Source: Fimbriimonadales bacterium (GTDB lineage Bacteria; Armatimonadota; Fimbriimonadia; Fimbriimonadales; ATM1). Taken from it: a stretch of 13,020 nt of DNA. A program made the position numbers and the translations under genes. Positions 1 through 6,837 of this stretch are shown piece by piece. The notes below the pieces were generated by a model. That model made no database searches, had not been told where the DNA came from, and saw only the letters and a list, made by a program, of their open reading frames with translations. The stretch lies in assembly GCA_025922995.1 (NCBI GenBank), contig JAICGT010000008.1, positions 1 through 13,020 of the forward strand. The letters run 5' to 3'. Position 1 is the stretch's first letter. Each line of letters starts with the position of its first letter.

Positions 1-604
1 GGCCGATGCCTAACGCTACGAAGGTTGCGGGCTCGGGAACCGCCGCGAATTCGGCGCCCGTCAGCGAGATCGCATAGGTGTCAACCGTCGTTCCGCCCGT
101 TGACCAGGAGATAACGGGGCTTCCGGCTCCGGGACCATCGGGCTGTCGCTCGACGTCAAACGGAGTGTTGTTCCAGATCAGACCTCCGGCGCGGCTCGGG
201 TCTGCGTTGTATTGGTCGACGGCCAGGTAGTAGAGACCGGGTCCTGGTACAAAGACACCGGTAATGATCGACTGGAAGCCGCCAACGCCGCTGGGGTCGT
301 CATCATTGTGAGTTACGCCCATTCCGGTGGATGAAAACAGGAACAGCTGTGTATCGAAGAATGTGCCACCAATCGTCGACGCCGAGAAACCGGCCGCGTT
401 GGTGATGTTGATGGCGAACATGTCGACGTCATTGGCCTGATGGTCGCCAGTGATCATCGTCAGGGCACCGACACCCATGGTTATCTGGGCCGTACCCGGG
501 AGGGTGCCGGCGTCGCCGCCGCCATTGGTGAGCTCATCCCATGTTTGAGTGAAGCCCGTGGTGCAAACCGCTGCTGCTGCGAGCAGCATAAGAGTTCTTT
601 TCAT
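1..604 (-). CDS. PEP-CTERM sorted secreted protein with PPC-like domain (3' end cut by window)
   Basis: Reading from the ATG at 602-604 there are 201 complete codons with no stop before the window edge. The N-terminus is a signal peptide: MKRT, then a Leu/Ala-rich core to about residue 20. The middle (about 55-130) has the look of a pre-peptidase C-terminal (PPC) beta domain: a D-V-D-M-F start near 59-63, D84 in the 'D-x-Q-L-F-L-F' strand, then an acidic N-D-D-D loop at 100-103. Residues 189-192 are VPEP followed by A-T-F-V-A-L-G, which is the start of a PEP-CTERM sorting signal; the hydrophobic helix and basic tail lie beyond the window. Such proteins are exported by Sec and recognised by an exosortase, which is not in this window. 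A purine-rich Shine-Dalgarno (AGGAAGGAAAG) lies just upstream of the start. The biological role is unknown; a surface or matrix protein is the family expectation. Confidence 0.85.
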   Translation of the reverse strand, partial: MKRTLMLLAAAAVCTTGFTQTWDELTNGGGDAGTLPGTAQITMGVGALTMITGDHQANDVDMFAINITNAAGFSASTIGGTFFDTQLFLFSSTGMGVTHNDDDPSGVGGFQSIITGVFVPGPGLYYLAVDQYNADPSRAGGLIWNNTPFDVERQPDGPGAGSPVISWSTGGTTVDTYAISLTGAEFAAVPEPATFVALGIG

Positions 605-756
605 TTTTCTTTCCTTCCTTATCTCTCCATAGAGAAATTGCAGTTGTTATGCGTTTGGCTAAGCCAACTGCCTCGACAACGCACACAGGATACGACATTT
701 CGTATTCCCGAATCCTGCTTTTGCGGAAAATTACAGTATATGTACCTGGACATCCG
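605..756 (-). promoter_or_regulatory. Promoter and ~120-nt leader of the PEP-CTERM gene
   Basis: Read on the minus strand, a TATACT -10 box lies at 735-740. A weak -35 (TTCTTA, 758-763) sits 17 nt upstream, directly after the terminator of the preceding operon. Transcription would start near 728, giving a leader of about 120 nt. The leader contains three small inverted repeats: TTGGCTAAGCCAA (655-667), TACGA/TCGTA (691-704) and TCTCT/AGAGA (622-635). The last abuts the Shine-Dalgarno region. No known riboswitch consensus was recognised. Together with the terminator this accounts for most of the 309-nt gap between the two genes; 788-913 shows nothing I can support. Confidence 0.35.
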
Positions 757-787
757 GTAAGAAAGAGAAGGCCGCCTTTCGGCGGCC
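757..787 (-). terminator. Rho-independent terminator of the MFS-ABC operon
   Basis: On the minus strand a perfect 7-bp stem GGCCGCC/GGCGGCC (770-787) closes a GAAA loop, a stable GNRA-type tetraloop. It is followed by a pyrimidine-rich run TTCTCTTTCTT. It lies about 125 nt beyond the permease stop codon and faces the direction in which the operon is read. The T-run is interrupted, so efficiency is uncertain. Confidence 0.7.
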
Positions 788-913
788 CCTTGCTCTGACT
801 TCGGAAGTTGAGGATTAAAGTCGAGCAATCTGGCCCTTAAAAGAACCAGTGCCCGAAAAGTACCCCAGCCTCGACTGAAAAGGGTGGGATGAATCCACAA
901 ACTCGTACACTTA

Positions 914-2107
914 TCAGGTTCTAAAAAGGACGGATTCCTTCCTGAAGAGGTGGACAACGAGCAAAAGCGCCAGGGACGCCAGCAGCGCCGAAAGCCCAAC
1001 CGTGATCGCGAGAGTGCGATAGTCGACCTTTTCTAACAATGCCTGCCTAAGCACGGTTGCGGTGTTCAGCACGGGCACAAAAGCAATCCACTTGCTGGTG
1101 GCAGCATCCGTATAGCCGATGAACTGGCTCATCATCGCCGGAATCAAAACCAAGAACGAGGCGAGCGACAAGTACCCTTGAACTTCACGCTGGTTGCGCG
1201 CAATTGTGCTCAGCGCCAAGAGGCTCGCAGCGAAGAACACGATAAGCGGAAGCAACGAAAGAACGACGGCCACCACGGAGCCGAGGGACATGTGGACGCT
1301 GCCATCGAACATCGTCTCCGTGATCTCCAACTTGGAGACACCCATCGCGACCACACCAAGGAGTGCCGATATCGTCGCCACAAGGCTAACTGTCGCAAGG
1401 GCGAGGAACTTGCCGAACGCAATCGCTTCACGAGAAACAGGCGACACCAAGAGCGTCTCCAAGGTGCCCCGTTCTTTTTCGCCGGCGACTAAGTCGCTGA
1501 CAATTGAAAAGCCGCCGTAAAATGCCCAAATAATGATCAGATAAGGCAAAAAGCTCGACAGCATTGAACCGCCGAAAGCCTCCCCGGTCTTTGCGGCCCT
1601 CTGAACCAAACTAAAAGCTTCGAAGGCTTCGGGGTCGAGATTGCGTGCTTGCAAACGGCGGCCGCGCTCGGTAGCTCGGAACGTGTCTAGGGCATCGGCG
1701 ACGACGCCCGCGGCAATCTGGCTGGTCTGCTCGTTTGGGTCGGAATAGAGTTCGACCTCCGGCCGCTCCCCTGCTTTCGACCTGGCTGCGAAGTCGGGTG
1801 GAAAGACGAGAACCACGTCGGTGACCTGGGCTTTCAAAACCGCATCGATATCGGCATCTCGCGGCAGTTCGGCCACCGTAAAGCGTTTCGATACCCGCAG
1901 GGGTTCCAGCATCGGCGCTGCCGCCGCCATGTCGTTCACAAACAACACGTATCGCTGCTCGGTCTCGACTGCGCGAAACACATAGCCGAAGATGCCGATG
2001 ATCAGCACTTCGACCAGGAGCGGCCCTACGATAGCCGAGAACAACACGCGCTTGTCACGCGCGAATTCCAGCAGTTCCTTGCGGTAGATCGACCACCAAC
2101 CCTTCAT
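914..2107 (-). CDS. natB: ABC-2 type (NatB-like) transporter permease
   Basis: This is a 397-residue integral membrane protein of the ABC-2 family, NatB/YhaP type: the membrane half of an efflux ABC transporter. Hydrophobic segments are near residues 22-44, 184-206, 233-257, 277-301, 311-333 and 365-388. A large extracytoplasmic region (about 45-180) sits between helices 1 and 2, as is usual for NatB. The conserved coupling motif E-K-E-R-G-T-L-E-T-L-L-V-S-P is at 210-223. The start is secure: its ATG overlaps the ATPase stop codon (ATGA), and a perfect AGGAGG Shine-Dalgarno (2112-2117) sits inside the end of the ATPase gene. The partner is the ATPase encoded just upstream. The substrate cannot be read from sequence; Bacillus NatAB exports Na+, but many relatives export drugs, peptides or unknown compounds. 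Confidence 0.88.
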   Translation of the reverse strand: MKGWWSIYRKELLEFARDKRVLFSAIVGPLLVEVLIIGIFGYVFRAVETEQRYVLFVNDMAAAAPMLEPLRVSKRFTVAELPRDADIDAVLKAQVTDVVLVFPPDFAARSKAGERPEVELYSDPNEQTSQIAAGVVADALDTFRATERGRRLQARNLDPEAFEAFSLVQRAAKTGEAFGGSMLSSFLPYLIIIWAFYGGFSIVSDLVAGEKERGTLETLLVSPVSREAIAFGKFLALATVSLVATISALLGVVAMGVSKLEITETMFDGSVHMSLGSVVAVVLSLLPLIVFFAASLLALSTIARNQREVQGYLSLASFLVLIPAMMSQFIGYTDAATSKWIAFVPVLNTATVLRQALLEKVDYRTLAITVGLSALLASLALLLVVHLFRKESVLFRT

Positions 2108-2841
2108 ACGACCTCCTGGACTAGCTGCAGGAACACGGCCTCAAGCCGATCCTTGCCCGTCAGGGAGCGCAACTCATCGAGGGTACCAATGGCAGCTAGC
2201 CTGCCGGCATGGATAACTGCAATGCGATCGCATAGGCGTTCTGCCTCACTCATGATGTGGGTCGAGAACACAACGGTTTTGCCGACCTCGCGTCGCTCTT
2301 CGATAAACTCCATTACAGTTTGGCTCGCGAGCACGTCCAAGCCGGCGGTCGGCTCATCGAAGAACAGCACCGGCGGGTCGTGCAAAATGGTTCGCGCCAG
2401 GCCGACTCGTTGCTTTTGACCGGTGCTCAGCTTATCGCATAACCGGTTGGCGTATTCGGCTATCCCGAGAAGCTCAATGACTTCGGCGGTTCGGTCTCGA
2501 AGATTTCGTCCGGACAAGCCGTGCAGCCTGCCGAAGTACTGGATCGTCTCCTTCGCCGTGAGGCGCTGATAGAGCGCGGTAGTTGTCGACAGAAAGCCTA
2601 TGTTCTGGCGGACCTCGGCGGGTTGTTCCACGATGTCGTAACCATCGACCGTAGCGCGCCCACTGGTTGGTGAAATTATCGTCGAGAGCATCCGCAGCAA
2701 CGTGGTCTTGCCGGCTCCGTTGGCTCCGAGCAGTCCGAATATCTCGCCGGGACGGCACTCGAACGAAACCCCGTCGACAGCTTTGACAACCGTACGCTTC
2801 GGACCATAAAACGATTTCGCCAGATTCTCGACGGTAATCAA
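2104..2841 (-). CDS. natA: ABC transporter ATP-binding protein, NatA type
   Basis: This is a 245-residue cytoplasmic ATPase that would power the adjacent permease. Visible motifs are Walker A GANGAGKT (39-46), the ABC signature LSTGQ (138-142), Walker B VLFFDE (158-163, catalytic E163), the D-loop GLD (167-169) and the switch histidine H195. The Q-loop position reads IGFLSTTTALYQRLT, lacking the usual Gln; NatA-type ATPases characteristically have a similar stretch here. The start is a TTG (2839-2841), chosen because the protein begins exactly where family members do (MITVENLAKSF) and because an in-frame TAG lies a short way upstream. Its Shine-Dalgarno is poor: the nearest GAGG is 14 nt away. 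It begins 27 nt after the MFS gene ends and overlaps the permease by 4 nt, so the three are probably co-transcribed. Confidence 0.88.
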   Translation of the reverse strand: MITVENLAKSFYGPKRTVVKAVDGVSFECRPGEIFGLLGANGAGKTTLLRMLSTIISPTSGRATVDGYDIVEQPAEVRQNIGFLSTTTALYQRLTAKETIQYFGRLHGLSGRNLRDRTAEVIELLGIAEYANRLCDKLSTGQKQRVGLARTILHDPPVLFFDEPTAGLDVLASQTVMEFIEERREVGKTVVFSTHIMSEAERLCDRIAVIHAGRLAAIGTLDELRSLTGKDRLEAVFLQLVQEVV

Positions 2842-2868
2842 CCCGCGAAAGGCTACCTCACCCGCCGG

Positions 2869-4212
2869 CTACGTCGAGCCGCGAATCTTCGAAACGAACA
2901 CGACTGCGATCACGAACGCCATCGACGCTCCGGCGAAGGCAAGGCTGTAACCCATGCCCGGCGCAGCCCGGTTAGCCGCGGTCACCGCCACCCCCAGACC
3001 TCCGCTGATTACCTGGGGAGCGGCGACGCAACTCTGCCAGATGCCCATGTCCTTCGCGAGAGCTCCCTGATCCGGCATCACATCTGCGGCGAGCGCCCAG
3101 TCCGAAGACTGGTATGCGCCATAACCGATTGCGAAGGGTATCGCCAGGAGTGTGATCGTTGTGAAATCAGTGACAAAAATAAACGGGAGTACCGGCAGTG
3201 CCATAAGTGCACCGCTAAGGTAGACCGTGCGTTTCCTACCGATCTTGTCGGCCATCCTGCCCCCCATTACTGCTCCCGCCGCACCGAAGAGGGAGATCAC
3301 CATTGCGAGGACAAAGACGGCCTGAAAGGCTGCGGCTTGCACGTCCTCCTGCGATCCGGATTCGATCGACGCCACCGTAAAGCCGAAAATTTCGAACTTC
3401 CCTACCTCGTCAGCTAAGAAGTACTTCAAGTAATTATAAATCAAGTAAAAGCCGACGGCATTTGCGAACCGGGTGAACCAGACCCATCGGAAGTCCGCGC
3501 TTTTCCAGGGCTGTATCCAACCCAGAAAAAATGACCGCTCGACGGGCTCGATCTTGGGTGGACTCTCACGAACCGTCAACAGTGTTATGAGCGCGCACAC
3601 AATCGTGGATCCGGCGATGAAGCCGTAGATCGCTGCGAGACTCGAACTGAGCAAGAACGCGCCGACACCACCGACAATTTGGGCGGACATTGCCAGTAGG
3701 CCCATGACTCCGCTTGCCCGTCCGCGTTGATCCGGCTCGACCAGACCAGGGATCAGCGATGCGTAAGGTCCCTGGGCCATATCGTCCGATACCTGTAACA
3801 ACAGGTAGCCGGCGGTCAAAATCGCCAGGGATATCGGCTTCAGAATAATCGTTGCCACTCCTGCCCAAGCCGGTCCCTGACTCAGCGTTACCTGACCTAC
3901 AATGCCTGCCGACAGAGTGCCACTGTGCAAGAGCGTGAACAACGCCATAACCGTGAGTGCGGCTCCTATGGAGACGAACGGCCGCCATTTGCCCAAGCGA
4001 TCTGAAATCGATCCAAAGAGAGCCGGACCGAACAGCGCCCAGATCGCACCGATCATTACAACGGCTCCCCAGGCCGCCGCCTTGCTCTCGCCGACGATCG
4101 ACTCGACTTGCGAGGGAAGCACGGCGGTCAGCAGAATGAACCACTTGAGACTGATTGCAAACCAATAGGCCGACAAACCCAACTGCCAACCCAGAGACCT
4201 CTTCCCCACCAT
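2869..4212 (-). CDS. Major facilitator superfamily transporter
   Basis: This is a 447-residue protein with about 12 hydrophobic segments. MFS motif A appears twice, once per half: G-S-I-S-D-R-L-G-K-W-R-P-F (67-79) and G-G-R-M-A-D-K-I-G-R-K-R-T (317-329). A C-terminal-half signature D371-W-A-L-A-A-D-V ... A-K-D-M-G-I-W (to 392) resembles sugar/cation (GPH/SUT-like) porters more than classical drug exporters, but the substrate is unknown. The start ATG at 4210-4212 is preferred over an in-frame extension to 4320, because residues before MVGKRSLGWQ are hydrophilic, Cys-rich and unlike the family, and because a TACACT -10-like box lies 6 nt before this ATG. No Shine-Dalgarno is seen. It is the first gene of the MFS-ATPase-permease operon; a functional link to the ABC pair is inferred only from co-orientation and 27-nt spacing. 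Confidence 0.85.
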   Translation of the reverse strand: MVGKRSLGWQLGLSAYWFAISLKWFILLTAVLPSQVESIVGESKAAAWGAVVMIGAIWALFGPALFGSISDRLGKWRPFVSIGAALTVMALFTLLHSGTLSAGIVGQVTLSQGPAWAGVATIILKPISLAILTAGYLLLQVSDDMAQGPYASLIPGLVEPDQRGRASGVMGLLAMSAQIVGGVGAFLLSSSLAAIYGFIAGSTIVCALITLLTVRESPPKIEPVERSFFLGWIQPWKSADFRWVWFTRFANAVGFYLIYNYLKYFLADEVGKFEIFGFTVASIESGSQEDVQAAAFQAVFVLAMVISLFGAAGAVMGGRMADKIGRKRTVYLSGALMALPVLPFIFVTDFTTITLLAIPFAIGYGAYQSSDWALAADVMPDQGALAKDMGIWQSCVAAPQVISGGLGVAVTAANRAAPGMGYSLAFAGASMAFVIAVVFVSKIRGST

Positions 4213-4234
4213 TGCGTGAGTGTATCCTGTCAGC
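4213..4234. promoter_or_regulatory. Divergent overlapping -10 boxes between MFS and CBS genes
   Basis: On the plus strand TATCCT (4223-4228) lies 6 nt before the CBS-gene GTG at 4235. On the minus strand TACACT (4224 down to 4219) lies 6 nt before the MFS ATG at 4212. The two hexamers share two bases. Both fit the TANNNT pattern placed so that transcription would begin at or next to the start codon (leaderless mRNAs). No convincing -35 is seen for either. This is inference from spacing. Confidence 0.4.
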
Positions 4235-4645
4235 GTGACTCTCGCCGAAGTGATGCACGTGCACATTCCGACCCTGTCGCCGGAGTCGACATTTCGCGAC
4301 GCCGTGGACAAAATGGACATCTATCAGTTCCCGGGTCTCGTCGTCGTGGACCACGACAAGGTTCCGGTCGCAGTGGTCACCGAAGGCGACCTTGTACGAG
4401 CCAGCGCACAGAATCGGGCAACGGTGAGTCTCGCAGGCCATCGTGCCGCGGACTTCGGCACGCCACAGCCGACCGTCGCAAACCCCGCAATGGAAGTCGC
4501 CGACGCTTTGGACCTCATGGTCTCGCAGAGCATTACTTTGCTACCGATCGTGATGGAGCGTAAGCTTGCCGGCGTCGTGTTGCGGGTCGACCTTATGCAG
4601 GCTCTTCTGCTGGACGCTGCGACGCCTCTGCCCGACCGCGATTGA
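4235..4645 (+). CDS. Tandem CBS-domain protein
   Basis: This is a 136-residue soluble protein made of two CBS motifs and little else. CBS1 spans about 1-55, with the typical opening L-A-E-V-M and a strand/turn G-L-V-V-V-D ... V-A-V-V-T-E-G-D-L. CBS2 spans about 70-126 and ends A-G-V-V-L-R-V-D-L. CBS pairs form a Bateman module that binds adenine nucleotides or similar ligands and usually regulates a partner; the partner here is unknown. I chose the GTG at 4235 because a -10-like box precedes it by 6 nt and the domain begins at once. A GTG at 4220 (five residues longer) is also possible. Its 3' end overlaps the PAP2 gene by 53 nt, tail to tail. Confidence 0.8.
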   Translation: MTLAEVMHVHIPTLSPESTFRDAVDKMDIYQFPGLVVVDHDKVPVAVVTEGDLVRASAQNRATVSLAGHRAADFGTPQPTVANPAMEVADALDLMVSQSITLLPIVMERKLAGVVLRVDLMQALLLDAATPLPDRD

Positions 4646-5165
4646 ACAGCCACCACGCCACGACTGAAGCAATCCAGGCTAAGGCGATGCCGCCCAGCAC
4701 GTCGGTCGGCCAATGGATGCCGCGGTAGATTCGGGAGATTCCGACGAACCCTGCAAGCACAATCGCACAGACACCGACGGGCATGCGACGCGAACCGGGG
4801 AAGGAGAGAAACAGGGTAAAGGCAAGCGAAAAGGCGATCGTGGTGTGGCCGCTCGGAAAGCTGGACAGGTAGAGCGATTCGTCAGGTGCGACGATCACCC
4901 CGTCTCCGGGGTATCCGGGCCGCAGCCGGGGACACAAAATCTTCATGGCAAGGACAGCCGGGCCGGCGAGCAAATAGGCGACTGCCGCCTGTAATCCGAC
5001 TCGTCGGGTGAAACGTATCGCAATCAAAGCAACGATAATCGGGAGGATCACTTGGTCGAGCCCGAGATAGGTGAACCACCGCATAAGGGCCGACATCATC
5101 GGCGAATGCAATGCGACGTTGATGAAATTCTGCGCTGCCTGATCGATATTCCAAAGCCACTGCAT
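4593..5165 (-). CDS. PAP2-family membrane phosphatase
   Basis: This is a 190-residue membrane protein with the full three-part acid phosphatase signature of the PAP2 superfamily: K75-x6-R82-P83, P104-S-G-H107, and S144-R145-x5-H151-x3-D155. H107 and H151 are the expected catalytic histidines facing the periplasm. Hydrophobic helices lie near 39-50, 56-74, 110-122, 130-143 and 156-173. Family members hydrolyse lipid phosphates such as undecaprenyl diphosphate, phosphatidylglycerol phosphate or phosphatidate; the sequence does not say which. The start ATG (5163-5165) has no clear Shine-Dalgarno; a TAAACT box lies 13 nt upstream on the coding strand. The gene is divergent from the acyl-CoA dehydrogenase across a 57-nt gap. 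Confidence 0.88.
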   Translation of the reverse strand: MQWLWNIDQAAQNFINVALHSPMMSALMRWFTYLGLDQVILPIIVALIAIRFTRRVGLQAAVAYLLAGPAVLAMKILCPRLRPGYPGDGVIVAPDESLYLSSFPSGHTTIAFSLAFTLFLSFPGSRRMPVGVCAIVLAGFVGISRIYRGIHWPTDVLGGIALAWIASVVAWWLFNRGRAEASQRPAEEPA

Positions 5166-5222
5166 GGAGTCACGGACGAGTTTACTGGCTTACATGCAGG
5201 ACATTCGCCCATAATCAAGCCC
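5166..5222. promoter_or_regulatory. Divergent promoter region for PAP2 and acyl-CoA dehydrogenase
   Basis: This 57-nt gap must serve both genes. Plus strand: CATAAT (5210-5215), five of six matches to TATAAT, lies 7 nt before the ATG at 5223, consistent with a leaderless or nearly leaderless message. Minus strand: TAAACT lies 13 nt before the PAP2 ATG. No strong -35 or operator repeat is visible. Confidence 0.35.
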
Positions 5223-6836
5223 ATGCCGAGCAACGAAGCTCCGATTAACGCCGAAGGCGGCAGCTTCTTCTTAGAGTCTCAGCCCGAGATTTTCGTACCG
5301 GAAGACTTCGTGGGCGACGAGGCTCTGATGATCCGAACGGCATCGGAATTCGCGATCAAGGAGGTCGCTCCTATTGTCGAGCGGCTCGACAAACAGGAAG
5401 ACGGCTTGATGGAAAACCTGTTTGCCAAGGTCGGCGCCCTTGGTTTTGCCGGCCCTGAGGCTCCGGAAGTACACGGCGGGCTCGGGTTATCGAAGTCTCT
5501 AGGCACGCGCATGCTCGAACACCTGAGCTTGAACGGCAGTTTCAGCACGACGATTGCCGTACACATGGGAATCGGCCAAGCCCCGATTTATTTGTGGGGC
5601 GGCGATCAATTGTCAAGAAAATATATTCCGAAGCTTGCATCCGGTGAATGGATGAGCGCTTACGCGCTAAGCGAGCCGAACAGCGGGTCCGACGCGCTTG
5701 GGATGTCCACACGCGTACGATCCGACGGGGGTAACTACATTGTCGACGGCACGAAGATGTGGATCTCGAACGCGAAGTGGGCGAAGACTTTTGTGACGTT
5801 CGCAAAGCGCGACGACGGCAGGATCGACGCTTTTGTAATCGAACGCGACTTTCCGGGAGTTACCATTGGACCGGAAGAACACAAGACCGGATTAAAGGGC
5901 AGTTCCACCGCGCGCCTCATTCTTGATAGCGTGAAAGTGCCGAAAGAAAACCTCATATATCAAGAGGGCGAAGGACACCGCGTCGCATTTAATGCGTTGA
6001 ACCTCGGTCGGTTGAAACTGGGCTCAATGTCTTTGGGCCCAGCTAGAAGCGCTTTGCATTATTCGGCAAAGTATGCAATGGAGCGAAAGCAGTTTGGTTG
6101 TCCCATCGCGGAGTTTGGCCTAATTCGTCAGAAATTGGCGAACTGCGCTGCGCTTATGTTTGCGGCAGAGAGCGTGCTCTATCGCACTACTGATCTCGTG
6201 GACAAGGCATTTTCTCGGTCTTCCGGGAGCCCTGATGAGAATCGGGTCGCGGCAGAATTGTTTGCTGTAGAGTGCTCGGCAAATAAAGTTTTCTCTACAG
6301 AGGTTCTCGCGGTTTGCGCCGACGAAGCCGTGCAAATCCACGGAGGCTACGGTTTTACGGAAGAGTTCCCCGTGGCGCGCATATGGCGCGACGCCAGGGT
6401 AACCCGAATTTATGAAGGCACAAACGAAATTAACCGCCTGTTTATTTTCGAGCGGCTGCTAAAGCAAGGTGTCGTCGAGCGGCTAAGTTCTGTGGCGCCG
6501 ATTTCGTTCATTCATGGCTTGCTGCGGGATGCAGCGTGTGCCTCGGTTTCTGCGGATAGGTCTCAGCAGATGTCGGCCGCGCTTAGCGACCTTGCGATCC
6601 TGTTCTACGCCGAGAGTTCGGCAAAGGCACGTGCCGCCAAGGTCGGCAGCGCGGCAGCACAGGCAGCCGCGGCGGTGGCGACTTCCATTCTGGAGGGCCG
6701 AGCGGCCGTGGCTGCGGCGTATGTTTTCGGCGCACTCGAAATGGAGCAACCGATTTCGTTGCCGCCATCGAATTTTCGTGACTCGAACCTGCTTGCAGAG
6801 TGCGTGCTCGAATCGAACGGATACTTTTCCAAGTAG
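5223..6836 (+). CDS. Acyl-CoA dehydrogenase, long/very-long-chain (FadE-like) type
   Basis: This is a 537-residue flavoenzyme that would catalyse the first, alpha,beta-dehydrogenation step of fatty-acyl-CoA beta-oxidation. Features are the FAD/substrate segment Y147-A-L-S-E-P-N-S-G-S-D-A, the M-W-I-S-N strand at 179-183, the K-x-G-L-K-G-S-S loop (221-228), Q-I-H-G-G-Y-G-F (371-378), and R-I-Y-E-G-T-N-E-I with E398 as the expected catalytic base. The core ends near 410. A further ~125 residues, Ala-rich and helical, form a C-terminal extension as in VLCAD and the Bacillus FadE group, so it is longer than medium-chain enzymes (~390). The N-terminal E-G-G-S-F and P-E-D-F motifs also match that group. 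The start ATG at 5223 is preferred over an in-frame extension to 5052, which would overlap the divergent PAP2 gene and has no family match. It ends 1 nt before the convergent MOP-family gene. Confidence 0.9.
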   Translation: MPSNEAPINAEGGSFFLESQPEIFVPEDFVGDEALMIRTASEFAIKEVAPIVERLDKQEDGLMENLFAKVGALGFAGPEAPEVHGGLGLSKSLGTRMLEHLSLNGSFSTTIAVHMGIGQAPIYLWGGDQLSRKYIPKLASGEWMSAYALSEPNSGSDALGMSTRVRSDGGNYIVDGTKMWISNAKWAKTFVTFAKRDDGRIDAFVIERDFPGVTIGPEEHKTGLKGSSTARLILDSVKVPKENLIYQEGEGHRVAFNALNLGRLKLGSMSLGPARSALHYSAKYAMERKQFGCPIAEFGLIRQKLANCAALMFAAESVLYRTTDLVDKAFSRSSGSPDENRVAAELFAVECSANKVFSTEVLAVCADEAVQIHGGYGFTEEFPVARIWRDARVTRIYEGTNEINRLFIFERLLKQGVVERLSSVAPISFIHGLLRDAACASVSADRSQQMSAALSDLAILFYAESSAKARAAKVGSAAAQAAAAVATSILEGRAAVAAAYVFGALEMEQPISLPPSNFRDSNLLAECVLESNGYFSK

Positions 6837-6837
6837 G

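Noticed and set aside
819..876. Inverted repeat AGTCGAG ... CTCGACT
   Set aside because: Only 7 bp separated by 44 nt with no further pairing; expected by chance.
4213..4320. In-frame 36-codon extension of the MFS gene
   Set aside because: The hydrophilic, Cys-containing sequence is unlike MFS N-termini and lies antisense to the CBS gene.
3566..4441. Long open frame of 291 codons on the minus strand inside the MFS gene
   Set aside because: It is a shadow of the MFS gene in another frame; the predicted protein is Arg/His-rich, with no family features or membrane segments.
4108..4563. Open frame of 151 codons on the plus strand overlapping the CBS gene
   Set aside because: Arg/Ser/Pro-rich shadow frame; the CBS frame has clear domain structure.
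4593..4645. 53-nt tail-to-tail overlap of CBS and PAP2 genes as a regulatory device
   Set aside because: Both reading frames are well supported to their stops, but no terminator or repeat is present; it looks like ordinary genome compaction.
5052..5222. In-frame 57-codon N-terminal extension of the acyl-CoA dehydrogenase
   Set aside because: It would run antisense into the PAP2 gene and has no family counterpart; the ATG at 5223 gives the expected N-terminus and is preceded by a -10-like box.
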